Assembly: GCF_003333265.1 (NCBI RefSeq) | Contig: NZ_QOLB01000141.1 | Location: 1-64,000 of the forward strand | Source of the DNA: Candidatus Halocynthiibacter alkanivorans | Lineage (GTDB): Bacteria; Pseudomonadota; Alphaproteobacteria; Rhodobacterales; Rhodobacteraceae | Length of the DNA stretch: 64,000 bases | Direction: 5' to 3' | Shown: one piece after another, positions 54,273 through 63,252 of the stretch | How the letters are laid out: each line of letters begins with the position of its first letter | Numbering within the stretch: the stretch's first letter is position 1 | Position numbers and translations under genes: made by a program | Notes under the pieces: model-generated | The model's database searches: none | What the model saw: only the letters and a program-made list of their open reading frames with translations | Told to the model about the DNA's origin: nothing

Positions 54273-56746
54273 TATTTGGGCGTCAGGGTGGTGATGCCCA
54301 CCGCAGCGGCGCGCGCCAGATCGGGGTCCAGCGACATCGGCACATATTCACCGCGGCGCCACAGCTCCCCCATATCATCGTAAAACCGGCTGAGCGGATT
54401 GCCCGATTGCCCGGTGGGGATGACAAAGACCGAACTGTCCGGGTCGGCAAAATCATAGACACCTCGATAGCTGACCCCATGCACGTTGGCATAGGGATTT
54501 TCGCCTTCACCCGAGCTCACGCCCCGCATCATCGTATTGTCGCCGCCCGAGGTGGACTGGCGGATGTTGACAAACCATTTCAGCACCGGGGTTTTGCCCA
54601 GCACCGGGTGGTCATGGGTGGCCACATGCACATCGCCCCAGCGCAGCGATTCCAGTTCGCCGCCCATGTTTTCGTCAATCCACAACAGCGCGTCATCCAG
54701 CGCCTGGCGAGCCATTTCAGAACAGCTCTCGACCGGGGCCGACTGACGCACATCACACCAGGCTGAGGCGCCGTTCACATCGCGGAACACCCGTTCAATG
54801 AACAGCGGCTCGACCTGGGTGAAGTTCCGCGCAAACGGGCCAAGCTCGTCTCGGATCAGGCGGTCCTGCAGCGCCCGCATCCAGGCCGAATAAATCACCG
54901 GCTCGGGCAGATGCTCATTCATGTCGCCATTCCAGGCCGCCAGCAGTTCCAGCGCTTTTTTCCGCCGCCGCTCCGGAGTGCCTTCCGCTGCGGCCGATCC
55001 GGTGAACCAAAGATCCGCCCCGACCAGTGGCAACAGGGTGCGCGCCGTGACACTGACGGTATCCAGCTGCACTTCGATGAAACTTTCGCGCGTATGCACC
55101 TCGCGGTTTTGCATCAGCTTCTCCCAGCGCTGTATCCGCTGCGTATCACCCCACACCCAGCTGAAATTCTCCGGAAAGGGCTTTTCCACAATCTTGTTGT
55201 TGGTATTGCCCAGAATGCCGCCTTCCGGCGCGCTAAACTCGGGGTTGGCACCATAGTCATAACGGCCCTGCCAACGGTTGGAGGCAATCCAGCCCGGGCT
55301 TGGCAGCCGGCCCTGGCCCTGTTGATTTACGTTGCGCATGGGCATGGAGCCAAAGGTTTTCATTGCCACGTTTTCGCGGTCCGACATGGTGATATTCATC
55401 GCCGGTGCGACAAATTTCTCGCCGGCGCTGATGCCTTGAGCAACTGATTTTGACGTCATCAGCGCCATGGCAGCAGACATGGAGGTGTCACTGTCGCTCA
55501 GCAAGGTCCAGCTTGCGCTCATCACATGGCCGGGCGGGGTCACACTGCCCACGTCGAGGTATTGCGCCGGCAGCACCGGCCCGTTGTCCGTCCAGCGCAG
55601 CTCAATGGTCTGAGGGGCCTGGTCTTTGATCTGGATGATGGAGGCTTTGCGCCGCATTGGTTGATAGCCGTCAGGCGTCAGAACTTCGCCCGCATTGTCC
55701 GGGTTCAGTTTTTCGACATACAGGTCAAGATCATCGAGATAAGAATAGGTCAGCCCCCAGCCAAACACTTCGCTGCGCCCGGCCAACACCAGCGGGATGC
55801 CCGGCACTGTGGCGCCAATCACGCCACCGCTGCCAAGTTCAAGGCGCGCGAGGTACCAGGTGCCCGGTGCAGAGAATTTCAGATGCGGGTCATTGGCCAG
55901 CAAGGATGAGCCACTGGCGGATCGCGCCGGCGCCGCAGCCCAGGCGTTGGAGGCACCGGCCCGGCCCCGTGCCGCAAAGGGCGACAGATCGCCAAGACTT
56001 TCACCCTGGGCAAGCGCCGCCTGATACAACCCGGCCGGATCAAACTGCGGGAACAGCGAGGCGTAACCGGGCAGGGAGGTGACAGCCGTGCCCGGCGCGT
56101 CGGGCATAATGTCCGCGAGGCGCGCTTCGGGCAGGGCAAGCGACAAGCGGGCGCGCAGCACCTCGCTTTCCAGCTGGGCTGAGAACTGCAGCGCCATCAG
56201 TTTCATCACCGCAATTGAATCGGCGGGGCGCCAGGGCGCAATGGCGTTGGAGAACAGGAAGAATTCCGGCGCCCCGCGGCCAAGCGCTTCGGCATTGACC
56301 TCGTTCAGCCAGGCGTTGACCCCGTCAGAATAAGCGCGCAATGCCGCCTGGGTTTCCGGGGTCTGAGCTTCGACCGAGGCCTGGGCCAGGTTGTAGAGAT
56401 CCAACTGCCGCATCAAGGTGTCCACGCCCAGCGTTTTGTCACCGAACATCTCCGACAGCCGGCCCTGGGCGGTGCGCCGCAGCAGCATCATCTGCCACAG
56501 CCGGTCCTGGGCATGGGCAAGTCCAAGGCCAAAATACACATCCGAATCGCTGTTGCCAAAAATATGCGGCACATTGGCGTTGTCGCGCACAATCTCGACA
56601 GGCCCGTTCAGACCTTCCACCGAATGGCTGGCGGAATAATCCGGCAGCGAACGGCTGGCCAGCCAGTAGATCAGCGCCAGTGCAATCAGGCCAATCACGA
56701 TCAAAGCAGTGGTTAGCCGCAGCAGCCAGCGAAATATATTGACCAT
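54272..56746 (-). CDS. Penicillin-acylase family Ntn-hydrolase
   Basis: 824 residues. A membrane anchor (about 11-30) is followed by the alpha part; the autoprocessed N-terminal Ser of the beta part is probably Ser266 in RGRAGASNAW. Downstream motifs include LLANDPHLKFSAPGTWY, GWGLTYSYLDDLD, and GGDNTMMRG near the C-terminus. The enzyme cleaves an amide, such as an acyl-homoserine lactone or a beta-lactam side chain; the real substrate is unknown. Longer than many acylases; no neighbours suggest a role. Confidence 0.9.
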   Translation of the reverse strand: MVNIFRWLLRLTTALIVIGLIALALIYWLASRSLPDYSASHSVEGLNGPVEIVRDNANVPHIFGNSDSDVYFGLGLAHAQDRLWQMMLLRRTAQGRLSEMFGDKTLGVDTLMRQLDLYNLAQASVEAQTPETQAALRAYSDGVNAWLNEVNAEALGRGAPEFFLFSNAIAPWRPADSIAVMKLMALQFSAQLESEVLRARLSLALPEARLADIMPDAPGTAVTSLPGYASLFPQFDPAGLYQAALAQGESLGDLSPFAARGRAGASNAWAAAPARSASGSSLLANDPHLKFSAPGTWYLARLELGSGGVIGATVPGIPLVLAGRSEVFGWGLTYSYLDDLDLYVEKLNPDNAGEVLTPDGYQPMRRKASIIQIKDQAPQTIELRWTDNGPVLPAQYLDVGSVTPPGHVMSASWTLLSDSDTSMSAAMALMTSKSVAQGISAGEKFVAPAMNITMSDRENVAMKTFGSMPMRNVNQQGQGRLPSPGWIASNRWQGRYDYGANPEFSAPEGGILGNTNNKIVEKPFPENFSWVWGDTQRIQRWEKLMQNREVHTRESFIEVQLDTVSVTARTLLPLVGADLWFTGSAAAEGTPERRRKKALELLAAWNGDMNEHLPEPVIYSAWMRALQDRLIRDELGPFARNFTQVEPLFIERVFRDVNGASAWCDVRQSAPVESCSEMARQALDDALLWIDENMGGELESLRWGDVHVATHDHPVLGKTPVLKWFVNIRQSTSGGDNTMMRGVSSGEGENPYANVHGVSYRGVYDFADPDSSVFVIPTGQSGNPLSRFYDDMGELWRRGEYVPMSLDPDLARAAAVGITTLTPK

Positions 56747-56844
56747 CGGGGTCGGGTATCCTTTGTATCGGTGATATTGACCTGACGCGCTAAGCGGTTA
56801 GGACTGATGGTGAACTTACGGCAAGATACAGGGAGGGGAAACCC

Positions 56845-57717
56845 ATGGCGAAAGTGACTTTTCTGGGATTGGGCGTTATGGGGTATCCCATGGCAGGGCA
56901 TCTGGCCAAAGCGGGCCATGAGGTCTGTGTTTACAACCGGACCACGGCAAAAGCCGAGGCCTGGGCGGCGGAATTTGGCGGGCGGTTTGCCGCCACTCCG
57001 GCGCAGGCGGTGGCAGGGACTGACTTTGTTATGGCCTGCGTTGGCAATGATGATGATCTGCGGGCGGTCTGCCTTGGCGACGACGGGGCTCTGGCGGGCA
57101 TGGCGTCAGGTGCGGTCTTTGTCGATCACACCACGGTGTCTGAGGCAGTGACACGCGAACTTTACGCGGCTGCGGCCGACAAGGGCGTCTCGTTTGTCGA
57201 TGCGCCGGTGTCCGGTGGCCAGGCTGGCGCTGAAAATGGCGTGCTCTCGGTGATGTGCGGCGGCGACACGCCGGCGTTTGAAGCGGCAGAGCCGGTGATC
57301 AAAGCCTATGCCAAGATCTGCCGTCTGATCGGCGGCTCCGGCGCTGGCCAGCTGACCAAGATGTGCAATCAGATCGCCATTGCCGGCCTGGTACAGGGCT
57401 TGTCAGAAGCGCTGCATTTCGCCCAGAAAGCCGGGCTTGACGGTCGCGACGTGGTTGAAGTGATATCCCAGGGCGCTGCCGGGTCCTGGCAGATGGCCAA
57501 CCGGTTTGAAACCATGCTCGACGGTGAATTTGAACATGGGTTTGCGGTGGACTGGATGCGCAAGGACCTGGGCATCTGTCTCAGCACTGCGGACGCCAAC
57601 GGCGCCAGCCTGCCAGTGACCGCACTGGTGGATCAGTTCTACAAAGACGTGCAGAAAATGGGCGGCAACCGCTGGGATACCTCCAGCCTGATCGCCCGGC
57701 TCAACGCCGCCGGCTGA
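56845..57717 (+). CDS. 3-hydroxyisobutyrate dehydrogenase-like NAD(P) oxidoreductase
   Basis: 290 residues of the beta-hydroxyacid dehydrogenase family. Rossmann motif FLGLGVMGYPMAGHL, substrate motif DAPVSGGQAGAENG, and the catalytic-Lys region GAGQLTKMCNQ. It may oxidise 3-hydroxyisobutyrate in valine breakdown or reduce a related semialdehyde (tartronate or succinate semialdehyde). The exact substrate is not fixed by sequence. Confidence 0.9.
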   Translation: MAKVTFLGLGVMGYPMAGHLAKAGHEVCVYNRTTAKAEAWAAEFGGRFAATPAQAVAGTDFVMACVGNDDDLRAVCLGDDGALAGMASGAVFVDHTTVSEAVTRELYAAAADKGVSFVDAPVSGGQAGAENGVLSVMCGGDTPAFEAAEPVIKAYAKICRLIGGSGAGQLTKMCNQIAIAGLVQGLSEALHFAQKAGLDGRDVVEVISQGAAGSWQMANRFETMLDGEFEHGFAVDWMRKDLGICLSTADANGASLPVTALVDQFYKDVQKMGGNRWDTSSLIARLNAAG

Positions 57718-57752
57718 CGGCAAAGCCCGCCCGTACAGCACCCCGGCGCGGT

Positions 57753-57812
57753 GAACCATTCCGGAAACCGGAACACAGAGAGGCCCCGACGTTAATTTCG
57801 CCGGGGCCTTTG
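57753..57812. repeat. 60-nt repeat, copy A, with terminator-like palindrome
   Basis: 48 of 60 positions match the copy at 58397-58456 without gaps. It contains AGGCCCCG (57781-57788) and CGGGGCCT (57802-57809), followed by TT, so it probably also ends transcription of the dehydrogenase gene. Confidence 0.75.
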
Positions 57813-57916
57813 CATATGCAAGTCTCCCAGGCAGCGTTGCTCTTTACTGATCCCGATCGGGCATCGTGCAGCTTTGTTTGTGAGAAAAGCACAAATACCA
57901 TATACGTACGGGCATC

Positions 57917-58372
57917 ATGTTGCATGTCGACCTTGCCAAAACGCTTGAAGCTGCCGCGGCTGCCCTGAATTCCCGCCGTCGGGACTGGCTGGTTTTTGGC
58001 GGTTCAGCGATGGCGCTTTATGGCTTTGACGTTGGTGACGTCAAGGACATAGATATCATCGTTTCAAGCGAGACAGCCGCCGGTCTGATGAGTGAATTGT
58101 CTCTGAAAAATCAGGCTGACGGGGGATCTGAGCGATTTCGGTCGGAGTATCTTCTGCGTCCCGACTTTGGTCCGGTCGAGGTCGAGATACTGGGAAGTTT
58201 TGAGATCAGATCAGGACCGGCCTGGCATCAGATCGCCATGGGAAGGCCCAATGCGATTTGTGTTGGAAATCAAACTGTATTCGTACCGGAAGTTGCCGCG
58301 TTGGCAGATATCTTTGATCTGTGCGCACGGCCAAAGGATCTCGCCAGATCCCGGCAGATCAGATCACGATAA
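57917..58372 (+). CDS. Nucleotidyltransferase-fold protein, unknown function
   Basis: 151 residues. The pattern WLVFGGSAMALYG (GGS at 28-30) and VKDIDIIVS (Asp44, Asp46) is the hallmark of the polymerase-beta-like nucleotidyltransferase fold, with Glu in VEVEILGS as a possible third acidic residue. Minimal nucleotidyltransferases of this kind occur in toxin-antitoxin modules (MNT/HEPN, AbiEii), but no partner gene is seen next to it. The start follows no strong ribosome-binding site. It lies between two copies of a 60-nt repeat. Confidence 0.7.
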   Translation: MLHVDLAKTLEAAAAALNSRRRDWLVFGGSAMALYGFDVGDVKDIDIIVSSETAAGLMSELSLKNQADGGSERFRSEYLLRPDFGPVEVEILGSFEIRSGPAWHQIAMGRPNAICVGNQTVFVPEVAALADIFDLCARPKDLARSRQIRSR

Positions 58373-58396
58373 GGCGGCAAAATCCCCGGACACCGC

Positions 58397-58456
58397 GACC
58401 CATTCCGGCCCCCGGAACACATAAACGCCCTGGCGTTATTGGCGCCGGGGCCTTTG
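58397..58456. repeat. 60-nt repeat, copy B, downstream of the nucleotidyltransferase gene
   Basis: Same length and same orientation as copy A at 57753, 80 percent identical. It contains an AACGCC/GGCGTT hairpin and ends in the same GCCGGGGCCTTTG, so it can act as the terminator of the intervening gene. Confidence 0.75.
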
Positions 58457-58507
58457 TTTGTGCGCGTATTCCACCTAACGTTGGTCTCTTGTGAGCCCGA
58501 AGTCAGT

Positions 58508-59104
58508 TCACTTTTCCAGCTGGGAAATCCAACGAGTCACTAAAGTAAAATACTTAAGGCGAAGCTGGCGATCTTCTTCTTTTAATGAGGCAACCAGGCC
58601 TCTCTTAAACTCAGTCAGTTCTTCTTCATTTGGATATTCAAGCAGAGGCACAGAGGCCAATTTCGTATCTCCGGCACCATTCCATTCATTGTTGACAACA
58701 AAGCCGAAAGGAAGCATCGCATCGTGCCATGTTGCGTCCAACTTGACCCATATTCCATCAATCAGAAACCTTACGTAATGATGGAAGTCGGGGACTTCCG
58801 AATTTTGGCTGATCTCTATTAGTTCAAGCGGGTATGTTTCGTGAACAGGACAACTTTTGTTGAAATGGGTGAACATCGTAATGATCTCTACCTGATGCCC
58901 TGCCTGCCTCAACAGGTCTCGCAGTAAGATGTGTTTTCCTGAGCAGGAGCCCACTTTTGTTCTGTATACTTCTTGAGGATCACGGTTGCCATTTGATCCG
59001 TAAGGAATGTTGCGAACTAGGTGATAGATTTCAGTAACTGTAGTTGCTTTCTCGCTATCGAGTATTGATTCCAGAAATTCTTTGTAATTCAAAACGCTCT
59101 CCAT
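58508..59104 (-). CDS. Transglutaminase-like protein, accessory
   Basis: 198 residues from ATG 59104 (MESVLNYKEFLESIL). A transglutaminase-like catalytic triad can be read: Cys54 in KVGSCSGKHILLRDLLRQ, His108 or His109 in FHHYVRFLIDG, and Asp123 in KLDATWHD. The gene is visibly richer in A and T than its neighbours, which suggests recent acquisition. No family name or substrate can be given. Next to the nucleotidyltransferase gene, convergent with it. Confidence 0.7.
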   Translation of the reverse strand: MESVLNYKEFLESILDSEKATTVTEIYHLVRNIPYGSNGNRDPQEVYRTKVGSCSGKHILLRDLLRQAGHQVEIITMFTHFNKSCPVHETYPLELIEISQNSEVPDFHHYVRFLIDGIWVKLDATWHDAMLPFGFVVNNEWNGAGDTKLASVPLLEYPNEEELTEFKRGLVASLKEEDRQLRLKYFTLVTRWISQLEK

Positions 59105-59246
59105 AATTCTGACTCGTAAGTACAACTTTATATCTGAAAAGAACATGCTGACACTGGCAGCGAAGTCGGCAAAAGCAGACTGCCACAGCAAAGCGGACAT
59201 CGGCCCAAAGTCAATAATCTGGCTCCCCGCCTTCGATCCGGGCACA

Positions 59247-59280
59247 CAAAAAAACGCCCCCGGAAATCCGGAGGCGTTTT
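59247..59280. terminator. Terminator after livM
   Basis: AAAACGCC-c-CCGGA pairs with TCCGG-a-GGCGTTTT (59251-59264, 59267-59280) around AA. A seven-A run just before it gives a T-run on the minus strand, so it ends the liv operon. Confidence 0.85.
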
Positions 59281-59302
59281 CGCATTTCGATCTGCAACAG
59301 GT

Positions 59303-60637
59303 CTATTTTTCCGGGATCAGACCGCGTGGGCTGAAGCGCAGCACCAGCAGCAGGATCAGACCCATGCTCAGCAGTCTCATATGGGCGACAGAGTTGATCA
59401 GATGCACTTTCAGCGCGGAATCATCCGCCAGGCCAGAGGTCAGCAGGAACATCAGATCCGGCCCCCAGGTCTCGACCATGATCCACATGGTGTAGATCAG
59501 GACCCCACCCAGAACCGCACCCCAGTTGTTGCCTGAACCACCAACAATCACCATCACCCAGATCAGGAAGGTAAAGCGCAGCGGGTTATAGGTGCCCGGC
59601 GTAAAGATCCCGTCCAGCGTCACCATCATCGCACCGGCGATACCACAGACCGCCGCGCCAATTACAAAGACCTGCAGATGGCGTTTGGTGACATTCTTGC
59701 CCATCGCCGCGGCGGACACTTCATTGTCGCGGATCGCGCGCATCATGCGGCCCCAGGGCGATTTCAGCGCCAGTTCGGTCAGCAGGATCAGCGCCAGCAA
59801 AACCACCACGAAAAAGCCGGTGAAAGACAGTTTCACCGCGAGTGTAGAGGCGGTGACCACATCCAGCCCGCTGCTGGTGGCCAGCGCTTCAAAGCCTTCC
59901 GACTTCTGCAGGTCCACCGCATAGGGCACCGGACGCGGGATCGCGGCGACGTTTTTCACGCCACGGGCCAGCCAGTCCTCGTTTTTGAGAATAGCGATGA
60001 TGATCTCGGAAATGCCGAGCGTTGCGATTGCCAGATAATCTGACCGCAGCCCCAGGGTGGTTTTCCCGATCAGCCAGGCCGCAGCGCCGGCAAAGACGCC
60101 GCCCACCGGCCAGGCCAGGAACATGATCCAGCCCTGATCGCGGTAATTGTCACCAAAGCCGTTGATGCCGCCCAGATAACCCGTCGCCGCCGGATTAATG
60201 GCTTCCACCGCACTGACGCCGGCGTCAAACAGGGCGCGGAAAATCATAAAGCTCACGATCAGCCAGGTGATCATCGCCAGGTTGCGGCGCAGGCCTTTGG
60301 CCATCTTTTTCCACAGCACCACGGCTCCGGCCACACTGGCGCCACCAAACAGCAGGCCCCCGATGATGTTGAGCCCACCGGCGCTCCAGGCGCCTTCGGT
60401 CGGCGGCATGCCAACCAGCACAGCGGCCAGACCGCCAAGCGCCACAAACCCCATGATGCCGACGTTAAACAGCCCGGCATAGCCCCACTGGATATTGACC
60501 CCCAGCGCCATGATGGCCGAGACCAGCCCCATGTTGATGATGCCCAGCGACAGGTTCCAGCTTTCGGTAAAACCGACCACAATGATCAGCCCGAACACCA
60601 GCGAAAACAGTGCGATATTTCTCCAGTTAATGGTCAT
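59303..60637 (-). CDS. livM: Branched-chain amino acid ABC transporter permease LivM
   Basis: 444 residues, longer than the usual 320-420 because of an extra segment near 85-170. Multiple membrane helices with the BPD_transp_2 pattern (GYAGLFNVGIMGFVALGG, RSDYLAIATLGISEII, GVLIYTMWI) and a C-terminal RFSPRGLIPEK. It pairs with LivH to form the membrane channel of the importer. It overlaps livH by 4 nt and is the last gene of the operon. Confidence 0.93.
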   Translation of the reverse strand: MTINWRNIALFSLVFGLIIVVGFTESWNLSLGIINMGLVSAIMALGVNIQWGYAGLFNVGIMGFVALGGLAAVLVGMPPTEGAWSAGGLNIIGGLLFGGASVAGAVVLWKKMAKGLRRNLAMITWLIVSFMIFRALFDAGVSAVEAINPAATGYLGGINGFGDNYRDQGWIMFLAWPVGGVFAGAAAWLIGKTTLGLRSDYLAIATLGISEIIIAILKNEDWLARGVKNVAAIPRPVPYAVDLQKSEGFEALATSSGLDVVTASTLAVKLSFTGFFVVVLLALILLTELALKSPWGRMMRAIRDNEVSAAAMGKNVTKRHLQVFVIGAAVCGIAGAMMVTLDGIFTPGTYNPLRFTFLIWVMVIVGGSGNNWGAVLGGVLIYTMWIMVETWGPDLMFLLTSGLADDSALKVHLINSVAHMRLLSMGLILLLVLRFSPRGLIPEK

Positions 60638-61643
60638 ACCGATTTCCCCTTGAACAGGCCGGTTGGCTTAAACAACAGCACGATCACCAGGATGGCGAAA
60701 CTCACCGCAAATTTGTAATCGGTGGACATCAGCTGCACCAGAGTGCTGGGTTCCCACCCTTCGGGCGCCAGATAGGTCAGCACCTTTTTGAACGCATAGG
60801 TCACCGTCACTTCGGAAAAGGCGATGACAAAGCCGCCGGCCACCGCGCCCAGCGGGCTGCCGAGACCACCGACAATCGCCGAGGCAAAAATTGGCAGCAG
60901 CAGCTGGAAGTAGGTGAAGGGTTTGAAAGATTTGTCGAGCCCGTAAAGCGTTCCGGCAATGGTCGCCAATGCGGCCACGATGATCCAGGTGATCATCACC
61001 ACCCGCTCCGGGTTGATGCCCGACAGCAGCGCCAGATCTTCATTGTCAGAAAAGGCGCGCATGGATTTGCCGGTGCGGGTCTTGTTCAGAAACCAGAACA
61101 GCGCCGCAACCACGATGATAGTGGTGACGATGGTCAGTCCCTGGCTGGTTTTGAACGCCAGACCTTCGCTTAGCCCGGTCGCCTGTTTGAACGCCCGCGC
61201 TTTGATGATGAAACGCTCACCATCGGCAAAACGCTGATTGTCCGGCCCGATGATAAAGCGCACCAGACCGTTCATCACAAACATCACCCCGATCGAGACA
61301 ATCACCAACACCACAGGCGCGGCTTTTTGTTCGCGGTAGAACTTATAGACCATCTTGTCGGTGCCCAGCAGCAGCAGCGAAGTGGCCAGAATGCCAAAGG
61401 GCAGCGCCAGCAGCGCGGTCGGCAGCGGCCCAAAACTGATGCCCAGCTTTGAAACAGCCAGGTGACCAGCACGGTGACCATGGTGCCAAAGGCCATGGTA
61501 TCGCCATGGGCAAAGTTGGAAAAGCGCAGGATGCCATAGATCATGGTCACCCCGAGCGCGCCAAGCGCCAGTTGCGCGCCATAAGCGGCGCCGGGGATCA
61601 GCACAAAATTGGTCAGTGCGACGATTGCGTTGAGAAAATCCAT
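60634..61643 (-). pseudogene. livH: LivH permease with an apparent frameshift
   Basis: The N-terminal part (61643 to about 61446) reads MDFLNAIVALTNFVLIPG and FSNFAHGDTMAFGTMV, a normal LivH start. After LVTWLFQS at about 61446 the homologous sequence (LGISFGPLPTALL) continues in the -1 frame to the stop at 60634. A one-base deletion in AAAGCTGGGC (about 61441-61450) explains this. Either the gene is broken, or it is a sequencing error, or it is read through by frameshifting. The downstream part contains VRFIIGPDNQRF and GLGSPLGAVAGGFVIA. Confidence 0.85.
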
Positions 61644-61648
61644 ATCCC

Positions 61649-62353
61649 TCAGCCTCCCAAAAATGTGCGCCGCACATCCGGGTTGGCCATCAAGGCTTCC
61701 CCGGTGTCGGTATAGGCGTTGCGGCCCTGGACCAGAACATAACCTTTGTCGGCAATCTCAAGCGCCTGGCGGGCGTTTTGCTCCACCATCAGCACTGAAA
61801 CCCCGGTCTTCGCGACCTCGATGATGCGGTCAAAGAGCTCATCCATCACAATCGGGCTTACCCCCGCAGTTGGTTCATCCAGCATCAACAGTTTGGGCTG
61901 GGTCATCATCGCGCGGCCCACCGCCACCTGCTGGCGCTGCCCCCCGGACAACTCGCCAGCGTTCTGAAAACGTTTGTCGCGCAGGATCGGGAACAGCTCA
62001 TAGATTTGCTCAATGGTGGGTCGGATGTCGTCGCGGCGCAGATAACCTCCCATTTCCAGGTTTTCTTCCACGGTCAATGAAGCAAAGATATTGTTCACCT
62101 GCGGCACAAAGGCCATGCCTTTGGCGACACGCGCCTGAGGTGTCAGCTTGCTGATGTCCTCCCCGTCCAGGGTCACCGATCCGCCGCGCAGTTTCAGCAT
62201 GCCAAACACCGCTTTCATCGCAGTGGATTTGCCGGCGCCGTTGGGGCCCACAATCACGGCAATCTCGCCTTTTTCGACGCTCAGGTCGCAGTCGTGCAGA
62301 ATGTCGACCGGGCCATAGCCGCCCCGCATGGCGCTTGCATTGAGGTAACTCAT
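61649..62353 (-). CDS. livF: Branched-chain amino acid ABC transporter ATPase LivF
   Basis: 234 residues with Walker A GPNGAGKST, signature LSGGQRQQVAVGRAMM, Walker B LLMLDEPTAGVSP and the switch His position replaced in LMVEQNARQ as usual for LivF. It powers the importer with LivG. Overlaps livG by 4 nt and lies five bases before livH. Confidence 0.96.
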   Translation of the reverse strand: MSYLNASAMRGGYGPVDILHDCDLSVEKGEIAVIVGPNGAGKSTAMKAVFGMLKLRGGSVTLDGEDISKLTPQARVAKGMAFVPQVNNIFASLTVEENLEMGGYLRRDDIRPTIEQIYELFPILRDKRFQNAGELSGGQRQQVAVGRAMMTQPKLLMLDEPTAGVSPIVMDELFDRIIEVAKTGVSVLMVEQNARQALEIADKGYVLVQGRNAYTDTGEALMANPDVRRTFLGG

Positions 62354-63135
62354 GCTTTTGGCCCCTTCTTTTTCTGCTTCAGACCGGTGCCAAGATAGGC
62401 CTCAATCACCGCTTCATTCTGCATGATTTCGGCGGCAGAACCCTGGGCAAGCAATTTGCCCTCGGCCATCACAATCACCGGATCACACAGCCGTTTGATG
62501 AAATCCATATCATGTTCGATCAGACAGAAAGTATATCCGCGCTCCTGGTTGAGCCGGATGATGGCGTCGCCGATGGTGTTCAGCAGGGTGCGGTTCACCC
62601 CGGCGCCCACCTCGTCCAGGAACACCATCTTGGCGTCCACCATCATGGTGCGCCCCAGTTCCAGCAGTTTCTTCTGACCGCCGGACAGGTTGCCGGCCTT
62701 TTCATCTTTCAGGTGCGAAACGGTCAGGAAGTCGAGAACTTCATCGGCCTTTTTCAGCAGCGTGGCTTCTTCCTGGTGGATGCGGGCGCGATTGACCCAG
62801 GCGTTCCACAGGGTTTCGCCCGACTGGCCGTCCGGCACCATCATCAGATTTTCGCGCACCGTCATCGACGGGAACTCATGCGCCACCTGGAAGGTGCGCA
62901 GAATGCCTTTGGCGAACAACTCATGTGGCGCGAGGCCGGTGATGTCTTCACCTTCCATCATCACCCGGCCGGAAGTGGGATTGTGCACCCCGGCGATGAC
63001 ATTGAACAGGGTGGTTTTGCCAGCGCCATTGGGTCCGACGAGGCCCGTGATCGCCCCTTTTTTCAGCTCCAGCGAGGTACCGTCGACCGCGCGGGAACCG
63101 CCAAAATGCTTGTGTAACTCATGAACAGAAATCAT
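62350..63135 (-). CDS. livG: Branched-chain amino acid ABC transporter ATPase LivG
   Basis: 261 residues. Walker A GPNGAGKTTLFN, signature NLSGGQKKLLELGRTMM, Walker B MVFLDEVGAGVNR (the usual DEP is DEV), and IEHDMDFIKRLCD. The C-terminal YLGTGLKQKKKG is typical of LivG. It begins the permease/ATPase part of the operon after an internal terminator. Confidence 0.96.
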   Translation of the reverse strand: MISVHELHKHFGGSRAVDGTSLELKKGAITGLVGPNGAGKTTLFNVIAGVHNPTSGRVMMEGEDITGLAPHELFAKGILRTFQVAHEFPSMTVRENLMMVPDGQSGETLWNAWVNRARIHQEEATLLKKADEVLDFLTVSHLKDEKAGNLSGGQKKLLELGRTMMVDAKMVFLDEVGAGVNRTLLNTIGDAIIRLNQERGYTFCLIEHDMDFIKRLCDPVIVMAEGKLLAQGSAAEIMQNEAVIEAYLGTGLKQKKKGPKA

Positions 63136-63183
63136 GCGTCCCAGGGTCCTCTTCCAAGGCAGGTTTTACCTGCGTTCTTTTGC

Positions 63184-63215
63184 AAAAACAGCCCGGGGCA
63201 GACCCGGGCTGTTTT
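63184..63215 (-). terminator. Terminator-like hairpin between the binding-protein gene and livG
   Basis: On the minus strand AACAGCCCGGG pairs with CCCGGGCTGTT, followed by TTT. Such an intercistronic terminator commonly makes the binding protein more abundant than the membrane components by partial read-through. Confidence 0.8.
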
Positions 63216-63252
63216 CTGATTTATCATGTAGCTTCGGGTGATCCGGACCGGA

